Positions 44,925-53,442 of a stretch of DNA of 64,000 bases are shown here, piece after piece. The stretch is from assembly GCF_009391885.1 (NCBI RefSeq), contig NZ_VZII01000008.1, forward strand, positions 186,001-250,000. The letters run 5' to 3'. Within the stretch, counting starts at the first letter, position 1. Each line of letters opens with the position of its first letter. The notes beneath the pieces were generated by a model. The model made no database searches and was not told the DNA's origin. It was given only the letters and a program-made list of their open reading frames with translations. Source of the stretch: Pseudomonas sp. MN1F (GTDB lineage: Bacteria; Pseudomonadota; Gammaproteobacteria; Pseudomonadales; Pseudomonadaceae). The position numbers and the translations under genes are program-made.

Positions 44925-44960
44925 GGGCGCTCTCTTGTTGTTCTTGTGTTGATAGAACCG

Positions 44961-44990
44961 GCTTCTTCGCGGGCATGCCCGCGAAGAAGC
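44961..44990. repeat. Perfect 30-base palindrome (REP-like)
   Basis: The 30 bases read the same on both strands (15-base arms GCTTCTTCGCGGGCA and its complement). It lies after qhpB and before the acyl-CoA synthetase gene and can fold in RNA from either strand, so it is a probable transcript end or stabiliser of the qhp operon. The CTTCGCGGG core is shared with other REP-like elements here. Confidence 0.8.
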
Positions 44991-45000
44991 TCACACCGCT

Positions 45001-46122
45001 TTAACGGATGAACACCTGCGGCGTGGTGGTGGACATGTCACCGCCCGGCAGCTTGATGTTCTTCACCTTCTCCAGTGTTTCGGGGTCGAACACCGCCAGG
45101 TCATTGAAGGTGCCACCCAGGTACAGCTTGTCGCCCTTCTTGTCGAAGGTCACGCAGTAATAGGTGTGCTCCAGGTTAGCCGCCTTGATCAGCTTGCGTT
45201 GCTTGATGTCGTACTTGGCCAACCGGTTGAGCACGCCGTAGATCTGGTTCGGATCCTTCGGCGAGCGCAGGCCGGTGAAGTAGAGCTCGGTCAGGTCGGC
45301 GAACTCCTGGGTGTGGGCCTTGCCAGTCTTGAGGTCGATGCTCAGGTAGCCATACAACGGCTGCGCCTCGTTCGGGTCCTGCTTGGCGTCCTTGAACCTG
45401 GCGATGGTGTAGAGCATCGAAAACTCGTGGCGCGGGCTCTGGTGCGGCCAGAAGTACAGCACATCCGGGGCGCTGTAGCCTTTGCGGTGCCAGTTGCGCA
45501 GTGGCAAGGCCACGCTGTACTTGCCGGTTTTCACGTCCATCTTGTAGATGTCCGGCCCGGCGATGAACAGGCTGCCATCGTCGGCGGCGCGCATCAGGTA
45601 GACCTGGCGCGGCATCGGGAAGGTACGCACCGGCTTGGCCTGCAGGCCGTCGGCGGTGTTGTACACCTCCAGGCGCGGCGGCTTGACCACGTAGTGGTCG
45701 TTCAGGCGCTGGGTCGGATTGACCGTGGCGTACACCTCTTTGCCATCCGGGCTCAGGGCGAACGAATACATCGACTTGCCGACTTCACCCGGCACGCTGG
45801 ACAGGTTGGCGTGGAAAGTGGTCTTGCAGGTGTCCAGGTCGATGCCATAAATGTCGGCATAGTGGTTGTTGAGCACATACGCGGTGCGGTTGTCCGGCGC
45901 CATCATCGCGGTGCCGGGGCCGAACTTGTCGGGCATCTGGCAGCTCTTGTACAGCGTGTCGCTGGCCACGTCGATGACGTGCAGGTTGTTCGGGTAGTTG
46001 GTGGTGATCAGGTATTCCTGGCCAGCCTTGAGGGCCGGCCCGGCATTGTCGGCCTGTACCGCCCAGGCGCAGGCCGTGGCGGCGATGGTCAACGCGAGTT
46101 GCGCGCAGCGTCCAGCTTTCAT
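45001..46122 (-). CDS. qhpB: Quinohemoprotein amine dehydrogenase beta subunit
   Basis: A 373-residue periplasmic protein with a signal peptide (residues 1-24, CAWAVQA). The mature part has the repeated strand patterns of a seven-bladed beta-propeller (YLITTNYPNNLHVIDVASDTLYKSC; DKLYLGGTFNDLAVFDPETLEKVKNI), the fold of this subunit. It forms the heterotrimer with the diheme alpha and the CTQ-bearing gamma subunit and shapes the active site. ATG at 46122 with AAGGGGA upstream is chosen over earlier starts because it begins the signal peptide. It lies 32 bases after qhpC. Confidence 0.93.
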   Translation of the reverse strand: MKAGRCAQLALTIAATACAWAVQADNAGPALKAGQEYLITTNYPNNLHVIDVASDTLYKSCQMPDKFGPGTAMMAPDNRTAYVLNNHYADIYGIDLDTCKTTFHANLSSVPGEVGKSMYSFALSPDGKEVYATVNPTQRLNDHYVVKPPRLEVYNTADGLQAKPVRTFPMPRQVYLMRAADDGSLFIAGPDIYKMDVKTGKYSVALPLRNWHRKGYSAPDVLYFWPHQSPRHEFSMLYTIARFKDAKQDPNEAQPLYGYLSIDLKTGKAHTQEFADLTELYFTGLRSPKDPNQIYGVLNRLAKYDIKQRKLIKAANLEHTYYCVTFDKKGDKLYLGGTFNDLAVFDPETLEKVKNIKLPGGDMSTTTPQVFIR

Positions 46123-46154
46123 GCGGTTTCCCCTTGTCATTCTTGTTGGGCCGG

Positions 46155-46478
46155 TCACTTGTCTTTAGGGAACACGGTGCCGAGGTTGCGCCAGTCTTCC
46201 TGGGAGTTGTTCGCCTGGGCGTTCCAGTCCTGGTAGGTACTCATCATGTCCGGCACCTGGGCCGGCCACCAGCAAGGGTCGGAGCAACCGTACAGGTCGG
46301 CCTCCATCGGCTGGCACAGCGAGCTGACGCCGCCAAAGGCGTCCACTTCCCAACCCGGGTCGGTGGTGGCGGTGCAGCCGGCCACCGCGCTCATGGCCAT
46401 GACTTCTTCGACGCGGTCTTCGGCGGCGGCCTGCTCGAGGATGCGCGCCTTGTTGTTCAGGGGCTTCAAGTGCTTCAT
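46155..46478 (-). CDS. qhpC: Quinohemoprotein amine dehydrogenase gamma subunit (CTQ-bearing)
   Basis: A 107-residue precursor: a 28-residue leader without a Sec signal, then a 79-residue mature part. All residues known from the P. putida enzyme are in register: cross-links Cys35-Glu44, Cys55-Asp61 and Cys69-Asp77 (precursor numbering; mature 7-16, 27-33, 41-49), and the cofactor pair Cys65 and Trp71 (mature 37 and 43) that forms cysteine tryptophylquinone. The core [14 protein letters not shown] shows these. It is the catalytic subunit, modified in the cytoplasm by QhpD and QhpG, cut by QhpE and exported. It starts 2 bases after the qhpD stop. Confidence 0.97.
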   Translation of the reverse strand: MKHLKPLNNKARILEQAAAEDRVEEVMAMSAVAGCTATTDPGWEVDAFGGVSSLCQPMEADLYGCSDPCWWPAQVPDMMSTYQDWNAQANNSQEDWRNLGTVFPKDK

Positions 46479-46479
46479 G

Positions 46480-47910
46480 TCAGTGCGCCTTCCGCGGGGT
46501 GATGTAGCGGTCGATGAAGGCCGGGTTGGCGGCCATGATGCGGCTGTAGACTTCGATGCCGAAGTCGACCCAGTCGCGCATCAACTCGCAGTAGTGGTAG
46601 GTCGGGTGCTGCGGGTCGCCGTAGCGGGCGTAGCTCTCGTGGTAGCAGCCGCCGGAGCACAGGTTGCGGATGCGGCAGCTGTCACAGCCGGTGTTGCTGC
46701 GGTCCAGGCGCTGCGACAGGAAGTCGTTGAGCTGCGCCTGCTTCACGCCCTGGTGCACGTTGCCGAAGGTCGGCAGGCTGGAGCCGGTGAAGCGGTGGCA
46801 CAGGTTCAGCTCGCCCTCGTGGTCCACGGCCAGCATCTTCAGCCCGGCACCGCACGGCAGGGCCTTCTTGTGGCCTTCGTGGATGTCGGTGATCAGCTGG
46901 TGCAGGTTGGAGAAGCCGATGTTGCGGTGCTCCAGCGCCGCCTCCAGGTACTTGCGGCCCAGCGCCTTCATGTTGGCGAACACCTGCACCAGCTCTGCGC
47001 CGGTGAGGTTGAAGTCGGCCATGTCGCCGGAGGTGACCGGGGCAAAGCCGACTTCGGCAAAGCCCATTTCGTTGAACAGGTGGTTCCAGATGGTCTCGAC
47101 GTCGGTGATGCCACGGGTCAGGGTGACCCGCGCGCCCACCGGGCGGCTGGTGTAGCGCGACAGCAGCAGGTCGGCCTTGCGCCGCACCACGTCATAGGTG
47201 CCCTGCCCGCCCACGGTGATGCGGTTGCGGTCATGCACGGTCTTCGGGCCGTCGATGCTGATCGACAGGCCGAAGCGGTGAGCGTTGAGCCAGTCGATGA
47301 TTTCTTCGGTGAGCAGGGTCGCGTTGGTGGTCATGATGAACTCCACCTGCTTGCCGGCTTCGCCGAAGCGCCGCTCGCAGTAGGCGACCATGTGCTCGAT
47401 CAGCGGCCGGTTGGACAGCGGCTCGCCGCCAAAGAACACCACGCTGTAGCGTTGCTCGTTGGGTGATTCCTTGAGCAGCATCTCTACCGAGGCTTCGGCG
47501 GTGGCGGTGCTCATCTTCTTGCCGGCGGACGGTTTGTCCAGGTCTTCCTTGTAGCAGTAGGTACAGCTCAGGTTGCAACCGGTGTTGACGTTGAGCACCA
47601 CGGTGTTCAGCGCCGTGCGCTCGACCTGCTTGAGGGCGATTTCCGGGGTCAGCGGCGAGCCGTCGCTGACCAGTTCCAGCGCCATCAGCTCGCGCAGGGT
47701 GTCCTGGATATCGTCGCCGGCAAACTGCTGGCCCAGGCGTTGCAGCAGCTCCTCGGCCGAGCAGCCTTGCTGGCGCAGGGTGTCGATGATGCCGCCGGTC
47801 ACCGCGTCTGCGGTGAACAGCGAACTGCTAGGGATATGGAACAGCATGCGGTCGGCATCGACCTGCACTTCGTGCAGGTTGCGCTCGACCAGGTTCAGTA
47901 GTACGCCCAT
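46480..47910 (-). CDS. qhpD: Radical SAM peptide maturase QhpD
   Basis: A 476-residue cytoplasmic enzyme. The radical SAM motif CNLSCTYC gives Cys112, Cys116 and Cys119 for the [4Fe-4S] cluster. The C-terminal SPASM-type region has many Cys ([21 protein letters not shown] and a late YHYC) for auxiliary clusters. It forms the three Cys-to-Asp/Glu thioether bonds within the gamma subunit. Ribosome site GGGAGGT precedes the ATG. It lies between qhpA (49 bases upstream) and qhpC, so enzyme and substrate are made together. Confidence 0.95.
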   Translation of the reverse strand: MGVLLNLVERNLHEVQVDADRMLFHIPSSSLFTADAVTGGIIDTLRQQGCSAEELLQRLGQQFAGDDIQDTLRELMALELVSDGSPLTPEIALKQVERTALNTVVLNVNTGCNLSCTYCYKEDLDKPSAGKKMSTATAEASVEMLLKESPNEQRYSVVFFGGEPLSNRPLIEHMVAYCERRFGEAGKQVEFIMTTNATLLTEEIIDWLNAHRFGLSISIDGPKTVHDRNRITVGGQGTYDVVRRKADLLLSRYTSRPVGARVTLTRGITDVETIWNHLFNEMGFAEVGFAPVTSGDMADFNLTGAELVQVFANMKALGRKYLEAALEHRNIGFSNLHQLITDIHEGHKKALPCGAGLKMLAVDHEGELNLCHRFTGSSLPTFGNVHQGVKQAQLNDFLSQRLDRSNTGCDSCRIRNLCSGGCYHESYARYGDPQHPTYHYCELMRDWVDFGIEVYSRIMAANPAFIDRYITPRKAH

Positions 47911-47959
47911 GGCGACCTCCCGATAATCGTTTCGTTGGAAAACCCGTTACGCCCTGCCC

Positions 47960-49525
47960 TTACGGCAGTGGCGGGTTGTTCCAACGCTGGACGGTGACGA
48001 TCATGTGGCCTTCACCGCTCTGGCCGCCGTCTGCCAAGGTGGCGATGACCTTCAGGTTGCCGGCGTTGTTGGTCATCATCTTGCGCGCCGGGTTCGGCCC
48101 GGCACCACCTGGCACGAACACACCGTCGGCCTGCATCTGCCCGGCGAACTTGAGGTCTTCGTCCTCGACCGCACGCTCGTTGAACGGCTCGACCTTCCAG
48201 TTGGCCGGCAGGTAGCCAATGCGCAGCGGCTGGCCGCTGGCGTCCTTGCCCCAGGCTTCAGCTTCGAAACGGCCCTGGACCTTGGGCACCGAAGCACCGT
48301 TCTCGCCGATACGGGCGATGGAGAACGCCGGCACCACCTTCACTTCCTCGACCTTGTCGTAGACCGCCAGGTTGACGCCCTTGAGCTCACCCACCGCGAC
48401 GTCGCGCTGGCCAGGCTTGGCATCGGCCGCAGCGCGGGCCTTCACACGCACCAGGGTCGGGGTCTGCTCCAGCACCTCGGTCACTTCCACGCCAGCACCC
48501 AGGTCGGGCTTGCCGGCCAGGCCGGTGCCGACCAGGGTGATCTCGCTCTCGGCGCCGGCCTTGATGAACGCCGGCTGCACCGCCAGCAGGCGGGCCTTGC
48601 CTTCTTTTGCCGCCGTGAAGTCCAGGCCGCGCTCATCGTGATCGGCCTCGAACATGCGGCCTTTCATCTCGCCGTCAAGCGCAGCGAACACCTGGCGCAG
48701 GTTGCTGTCGCCGACCTTGACGTTGCCGCGCCATTCATAGCCGTTGTAGAGCATCGCCGTGCCACTGCCATTGAACGGCGTGCCATCGGCGTAGCTACCT
48801 TTGACCTCGACCTTGAAGGTGTCGCCCTGGTCGGCAACCACCGTCATCACCCCACGCACATCGCCCTTGGCCAGCATGTGGCCGCTGAACGCCCACTGCC
48901 CCGGCAGCGCGTCGGCGGTCGGCTTGGCCTTCTGCCATTCGGTCCAGGCCGGGCTCTCCAGTGGGAAGCGCTTGGCGAGGTCCGGTACCACTTGCTTGAG
49001 GGCGATTCCCAGCCAGTCGCGGTCACGCGCCTGGGCCTGGTATTCGAGGGACGGCCATTGGCCGAGGTGGAAGTTGATCAGGTGTTCCCATTCCTGCGCC
49101 GGGCGCCGCTGCAGGGCGACACGGGCACCGGAGTGGCAGCGGCCACAGGTTTCGCTGAGCTGGGTATCGAAGTGTTCGACGGTGTTGAGCCGGCGCTCCA
49201 TGGCATAGCGCACGCCCTCGGTCTCGCTCGGCGCCAAGCCTTGCTTGTCGGCCAGGTACTTGACCAGGGTGCGGCGGTCATCGTCGCTGATCTGCAGGCC
49301 ATGCATGACCTGCATGCGGGCGATGCTCATCAGCCAGCCTTCGGGCGTCTTGCGCTGGTGGCTGATGCGGCTGTAGGTATCGTTGCCCTCGGGGATATGG
49401 CACCCCATGCACTTGTTCTGCAACAGGCTCGGGCCCTGTTCGGCCGCGATGGCCTGGGTGCCCAGCAGTGCGGCGGCGACCAGCGCCAGTTTGCCCGCAT
49501 GCCGCCGGAGTCGAGTCGTCTTCAA
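47960..49525 (-). CDS. qhpA: Quinohemoprotein amine dehydrogenase alpha subunit (diheme)
   Basis: A 521-residue periplasmic protein with a signal peptide (residues 1-28, GTQAIAA). Two c-type heme motifs, CMGCH at 39-43 and CGRCH at 127-131, are followed by beta-rich domains (TLVGTGLAGKPDLGAGVEVTEV) as in the alpha subunit. It passes electrons from the quinone cofactor to a periplasmic acceptor. The start is TTG at 49525, supported by GGAGGT 7 bases upstream and by the signal peptide; ATG codons further upstream lack a ribosome site. It opens the qhpA-qhpD-qhpC-qhpB operon. Confidence 0.93.
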   Translation of the reverse strand: MKTTRLRRHAGKLALVAAALLGTQAIAAEQGPSLLQNKCMGCHIPEGNDTYSRISHQRKTPEGWLMSIARMQVMHGLQISDDDRRTLVKYLADKQGLAPSETEGVRYAMERRLNTVEHFDTQLSETCGRCHSGARVALQRRPAQEWEHLINFHLGQWPSLEYQAQARDRDWLGIALKQVVPDLAKRFPLESPAWTEWQKAKPTADALPGQWAFSGHMLAKGDVRGVMTVVADQGDTFKVEVKGSYADGTPFNGSGTAMLYNGYEWRGNVKVGDSNLRQVFAALDGEMKGRMFEADHDERGLDFTAAKEGKARLLAVQPAFIKAGAESEITLVGTGLAGKPDLGAGVEVTEVLEQTPTLVRVKARAAADAKPGQRDVAVGELKGVNLAVYDKVEEVKVVPAFSIARIGENGASVPKVQGRFEAEAWGKDASGQPLRIGYLPANWKVEPFNERAVEDEDLKFAGQMQADGVFVPGGAGPNPARKMMTNNAGNLKVIATLADGGQSGEGHMIVTVQRWNNPPLP

Positions 49526-49715
49526 GGTCAGACCTCCACGGTTGTTGTTCTTATCGTTTTCACACGCTTTGGTACAGCAGGTGTGCTTGTGACAGTTGCG
49601 ATACAGAAACTGTGCCAAGTGGGGTAAAAACGTTGTATTTCAGGTCTTTAGCAGTTTCAGTCGAGGGTGTTGGGCGGTTGCCTGGGGCGTTGCAGCGTGC
49701 CATTTCGCGACAGGG

Positions 49716-49732
49716 TGTTTCATCCTGAGACA
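49716..49732. promoter_or_regulatory. Candidate activator-binding dyad
   Basis: TGTTTCA-TCC-TGAGACA, an inverted repeat with 6 of 7 matching positions, about 130 bases upstream of the sigma-54 promoter. A second TGTTTCA at 49749-49755 and GTCTCA at 49761-49766 and 49771-49776 give further half sites. Spacing is normal for enhancer-type activators. Confidence 0.45.
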
Positions 49733-49862
49733 GGGACTGCACAGCCACTGTTTCACCACCGTCTCACAGCGTCTCAATGTGCAACAGCGCATGCCTGTAC
49801 GGTTGACCGTGCACAAAAGCAAAACCCAGACAGTTCAGCACCTTGCGCCCATTGCAGCGGTT

Positions 49863-49877
49863 TGGCACGCGCCTTGC
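49863..49877 (+). promoter_or_regulatory. Sigma-54 promoter of the aldehyde dehydrogenase gene
   Basis: TGGCACG-CGCC-TTGC: both the -24 and -12 elements match the consensus exactly, with the right spacing. It lies about 40 bases before the ATG at 49917. Confidence 0.85.
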
Positions 49878-49916
49878 GCCAGTGCCTGCCACACCCATGA
49901 CAAGAGGCACAGCCCC

Positions 49917-51410
49917 ATGCTTTCCGAACTGCCCATCCTGCCCGCCACCCGCGCCTTCCTCGAACGCAAGTTGAAGATGCGCATCGGTGCCGACTGGCAG
50001 GACGCCGCCAGTGGTCGCACCCTGTCGTTCCGCAACCCGGCCACCGGTGACATCCTCGGTGCAGTGCCCGCCGCCGAGCAGGAAGACGTCGACCGCGCCG
50101 TGCGCGCCGCGCGCCAGGCCTTCGACGACTCGCCGTGGAGCCGTGTGCGCCCACGCGAGCGGCAGAACCTGCTGTGGCGCCTGGCCGACCTGATGGAGCG
50201 TGACGCACAGCAGCTGGCCGAGCTGGAATGCCTGAACAACGGCAAGAGCGCCGCCGTGGCCAAGGTCATGGACGTGCAGTTGGCCATCGACTTCCTGCGC
50301 TACATGGCCGGCTGGGCGACCAAGATCGAGGGTAGCACCGTCGAAGCGTCCATGCCGTTGATGCCCAACGAGCAGTTCCATGGCTTTGTGCGCCGTGAGG
50401 CGGTCGGCGTGGTCGGCGCTATCGTCGCCTGGAACTTCCCGCTGCTGCTGGCCTGCTGGAAGCTCGGCCCGGCCCTGGCCAGCGGCTGCACCGTGGTGCT
50501 CAAGCCGGCCGACGAAACCCCGCTGACCGCGCTCAAGCTGGCCGAGCTGGTGGATGAGGCAGGCTACCCGGCCGGGGTGTTCAACGTCATCACCGGCACC
50601 GGCCTGAACGCCGGCGCCGCGCTGAGCCGCCACCCAGGCGTGGACAAGCTGACCTTCACCGGCTCCACCGAAGTGGGCAAGCTGATCGGCAAGGCGGCCA
50701 TGGACAACATGACCCGCGTTACCCTGGAGCTGGGCGGCAAGTCGCCGACCATCGTCATGCCCGACGCCAACCTGCAGGAAGCCGCCGCCGGCGCCGCCAC
50801 GGCGATCTTCTTCAACCAGGGCCAGGTGTGCTGCGCCGGCTCGCGCCTGTACGTGCACCGCAAGCACTTCGACAATGTGGTGGCCGACATCGCCGGCATC
50901 GCCAACGGCATGAAACTGGGCAGCGGCCTGGACCCGGCGGTACAGATGGGCCCGCTGATCTCGGCCAAGCAGCAGGACCGGGTGACCGGCTACATCGAAC
51001 TGGGCCGCGAACTGGGCGCGACCATCGCCTGCGGCGGTGAAGGCTTCGGCCCGGGCTACTTCGTCAAGCCGACGGTGATCGTCGACGTCGACCAGCGCCA
51101 TCGCCTGGTGCAAGAGGAGATTTTCGGGCCGGTGCTGGTGGCGATGCCATTCGACGACATCGACGAAGTGATCGGCATGGCCAACGACAACCCTTACGGC
51201 CTGGGCGCGAGCATCTGGTCGAACGACCTGGCGGCGGTGCACCGGATGATTCCGCGGATCAAGTCGGGGTCGGTATGGGTCAACTGCCACAGCGCGCTGG
51301 ACCCGGCGCTGCCGTTTGGGGGCTACAAGATGTCCGGCGTCGGCCGTGAGATGGGCGCGGCGGCCATCGAACACTACACCGAGCTCAAGTCGGTGCTGAT
51401 CAAGCTCTGA
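49917..51410 (+). CDS. peaE: Aldehyde dehydrogenase of amine catabolism (phenylacetaldehyde-type)
   Basis: A 497-residue NAD(P)-dependent enzyme with the complete set: AWNFPLLLACWKLGPAL, FTGSTEVGK, LELGGKSPTIV with the general-base Glu, and FFNQGQVCCAGSRLYV with the catalytic Cys. It is of the group that oxidises aryl and aliphatic aldehydes such as phenylacetaldehyde. It lies divergent from qhpA, so it would oxidise the aldehyde that amine dehydrogenase releases. ATG at 49917 is chosen; the frame is open further upstream, but only the shorter start lies below the sigma-54 promoter. The symbol follows P. putida usage and is less certain than the function. Confidence 0.9.
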   Translation: MLSELPILPATRAFLERKLKMRIGADWQDAASGRTLSFRNPATGDILGAVPAAEQEDVDRAVRAARQAFDDSPWSRVRPRERQNLLWRLADLMERDAQQLAELECLNNGKSAAVAKVMDVQLAIDFLRYMAGWATKIEGSTVEASMPLMPNEQFHGFVRREAVGVVGAIVAWNFPLLLACWKLGPALASGCTVVLKPADETPLTALKLAELVDEAGYPAGVFNVITGTGLNAGAALSRHPGVDKLTFTGSTEVGKLIGKAAMDNMTRVTLELGGKSPTIVMPDANLQEAAAGAATAIFFNQGQVCCAGSRLYVHRKHFDNVVADIAGIANGMKLGSGLDPAVQMGPLISAKQQDRVTGYIELGRELGATIACGGEGFGPGYFVKPTVIVDVDQRHRLVQEEIFGPVLVAMPFDDIDEVIGMANDNPYGLGASIWSNDLAAVHRMIPRIKSGSVWVNCHSALDPALPFGGYKMSGVGREMGAAAIEHYTELKSVLIKL

Positions 51411-51461
51411 CTTACAGCAGCGGGCGCGGTCCACCCTGTGGGAGCCGCGCTTGCCGGCGAT

Positions 51462-51478
51462 GGGCCGCAAAGCGGCCC
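51462..51478. repeat. Short hairpin between convergent genes
   Basis: GGGCCGC-AAA-GCGGCCC, a 7-bp stem with 3-base loop, at the end of a sequence (GTGGGAGCCGCGCTTGCCGG) of the type common in P. putida REP units. It separates the convergent ends of the aldehyde dehydrogenase and qhpG genes. Confidence 0.65.
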
Positions 51479-51485
51479 CAGGTTT

Positions 51486-52778
51486 TCAGCGGTAACCCTG
51501 ATCTACCAGCCAACGTCGCAACATCCTCTGCTGCTCCACCGGCCAAGTGCTCAAAACTTCATCCAGGGGTTGGCCAGCCAGTAACTGGCTCACTAGCGGC
51601 GCCAGCTCGATGCCCTGCAAATGCCACACCCCCAGCGGCTGATCCGCCGTCACCACCACCTCGGCCTGGTCCACCAAACCCTCACGCAACACCGGCCGCC
51701 GTGCCACCCGCACAGCGCCCCAGTCCGCCGCCAGATGCAACGGCTGAGCATCCGGCCAGCCCCGACGGCGTTCCCAGAATGGCTGCCCGGCGCGTTCAAG
51801 CTCCTGCCCATAGAAATCCCGCCCGATGCGGGCAAAACGCAGAAACAGCTGTTCGATCCGTTGCTGATGAAACTGCTTCGCCAGGGCGGCACGCTCGGGC
51901 CGGCGCAGCAAGGTGTTGATCACCACCGGCGCCTGCAACGCCGATGACAGCGACTGGAAAATCCCGTTCCCCGACAATGGGTCAACCGCCATCGCCGCAT
52001 CGCCCACCCGCAACCAGTCATCGCCCACGCAGTCGCCCGCCAGGATCGGTGTGCTGCTGCGGGCGTGCACCTGCGCAGGTTGCAGCGCTCGCGCATCGAA
52101 CACCTCGGCCACCAGTGTCGAAGCCCTTCGTCGTGCGGCGCAGTATTCAGGCAACGCCGCCTTGCCCGGCATCCCCTCGGCATCAAGGGTCACCTGCCAG
52201 TAGCAACGCCCATCGGCCAACCGGGCCATCCACGCCCAGCCATCGTCCAGGCTTTCCACCGCCGACGCCGGCGCGCCAGGTTCCGACTGCCAGAGGTTGA
52301 GCAGGCTGACCGTTTCCGGGCCGCGCAGGCGGTCGGCCGCCAACGGCGCCTGACGGCCACGCGCTTCAACCAGAAAGTCGCCCAGCAGCACTTGCCCGTC
52401 ATCCAGCCGGACCTGGTAGCCCTCGCCGCGCGCGACTTCGCGAATGCGCCCTTCCAGCTGCGATACTCCCGCCCGCAGCAGGTCATCGCGCAAGGCGCGG
52501 TCGAAGCGCTGGCGATCGAGCAGAAACTCCTGATTGAGTTGCAGATGCTGGCCATTCCAGCGCACCTGGCGTGTCGCCGGTACCGCGGCCTCGGCCAAGG
52601 CGCCGCCCAGGCCAGCATGGCGCAGCCCTTCCAGAACCCGTTGCGAAACCCCTTCCACGGCGGCAAAACGCCGCCAGTCGGAGACCACCGTTACCGGGTA
52701 GCCCAGCCGGCGCAAGCCAAGCGCTGTAGCGGCGCCGGCCGGGCCTGCGCCCAGCACCAGAATGTGTGGCTCAGGCAT
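51486..52778 (-). CDS. qhpG: Flavin monooxygenase QhpG
   Basis: A 430-residue FAD enzyme. GAGPAG at 10-15 binds the ADP part; GDAAMAVDPLSGNGIFQSL is the second FAD motif, as in tryptophan halogenase/hydroxylase-like flavoproteins. QhpG hydroxylates the gamma-subunit tryptophan, a step towards the CTQ cofactor, after QhpD has made the cross-links. The ATG overlaps the end of qhpE (8 bases), so it is coupled. It is the last gene of the unit with the activator, qhpF and qhpE. Confidence 0.9.
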   Translation of the reverse strand: MPEPHILVLGAGPAGAATALGLRRLGYPVTVVSDWRRFAAVEGVSQRVLEGLRHAGLGGALAEAAVPATRQVRWNGQHLQLNQEFLLDRQRFDRALRDDLLRAGVSQLEGRIREVARGEGYQVRLDDGQVLLGDFLVEARGRQAPLAADRLRGPETVSLLNLWQSEPGAPASAVESLDDGWAWMARLADGRCYWQVTLDAEGMPGKAALPEYCAARRRASTLVAEVFDARALQPAQVHARSSTPILAGDCVGDDWLRVGDAAMAVDPLSGNGIFQSLSSALQAPVVINTLLRRPERAALAKQFHQQRIEQLFLRFARIGRDFYGQELERAGQPFWERRRGWPDAQPLHLAADWGAVRVARRPVLREGLVDQAEVVVTADQPLGVWHLQGIELAPLVSQLLAGQPLDEVLSTWPVEQQRMLRRWLVDQGYR

Positions 52779-53442
52779 CCGCTGCACCTCGTCGCTCCGG
52801 GCCGCTGAAGCTGGCATGGGCCTGCAGCCAGGCATAGACCTGCTGGCGGTCCAGGCCGGGCTGCTGCTGCAACAGTGTTGCAATCCGCCCGCTCACCGCC
52901 GCACAGCCAAGGCTCGCACCGGCCCGCCCGCGCTCACCCACATGGCCACCGAAATCAGCCTGTGCGCTGCCAAGCCACGACCACTGCCCCGGCGCGCAGC
53001 GGGCATCGCCGGTGATGCGGATCACCCCCGGGTACGCCGCCGGGTACACCGCACTGCCTTGCGCCGGGCTGGACGCGCACAGCAGCACGCCGGCCTGCTG
53101 CACTTCAGCACAGGCCTGGCGCAACACCGCCCGGTCCTGCTGCAAGCCAAGGCTGAGATTGATCAGCGCCACGCCCTGCTCCGCCAGCCAGAACAACCCG
53201 GCGGCAACCTGCAAAGCGCTGGTGCTGCCGTGTTCGGTAAATACCTGGGCCAGCAACAGCGGCAACTCGCCGGCCTCGGCTTGCAGGCTGGCCAGCACGG
53301 CGCTGCCATGGCCGAGCCGGTCAGGTTGCAACTCACCCTCGCACAGCACGCCCTCTTCCAGCCAGAAGCGCCGGGCACAGACCAATGCCTGCGCTGGCGC
53401 ACAACCACTGTCGATCACGCCGACCCTGAACTCAGCGGCCAT
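52771..53442 (-). CDS. qhpE: Subtilisin-like protease QhpE
   Basis: A 223-residue serine protease, small for the family and without a signal peptide or prodomain. The triad is visible: Asp11 in VIDSG, His45 in GHGSAVL, Ser177 in GASLGCAAVSG. It cuts the 28-residue leader from the cross-linked gamma subunit in the cytoplasm. AGGAGG 9 bases before ATG 53442 fixes the start, which overlaps the end of qhpF by 11 bases. Longer readings are antisense-like extensions without signal. Confidence 0.93.
   Translation of the reverse strand: MAAEFRVGVIDSGCAPAQALVCARRFWLEEGVLCEGELQPDRLGHGSAVLASLQAEAGELPLLLAQVFTEHGSTSALQVAAGLFWLAEQGVALINLSLGLQQDRAVLRQACAEVQQAGVLLCASSPAQGSAVYPAAYPGVIRITGDARCAPGQWSWLGSAQADFGGHVGERGRAGASLGCAAVSGRIATLLQQQPGLDRQQVYAWLQAHASFSGPERRGAADA

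Larger units (their letters stand above)
49526..49916. promoter_or_regulatory. Divergent control region between qhpA and the aldehyde dehydrogenase
   Basis: A 391-base gap without a gene. It holds a perfect sigma-54 promoter for the rightward gene (49863-49877), a weaker -24/-12 candidate for qhpA on the minus strand (TGGCACA at 49611-49617 with CTGT at 49603-49606), and between them inverted repeats that fit an upstream activator site. The regulator of this region is probably the sigma-54 activator at 55167-57080. Confidence 0.65.

Noticed and set aside
49596..49916. A 107-codon N-terminal extension of the aldehyde dehydrogenase.
   Set aside because: It would begin upstream of the sigma-54 promoter and activator dyads; normal family length is reached with ATG 49917.
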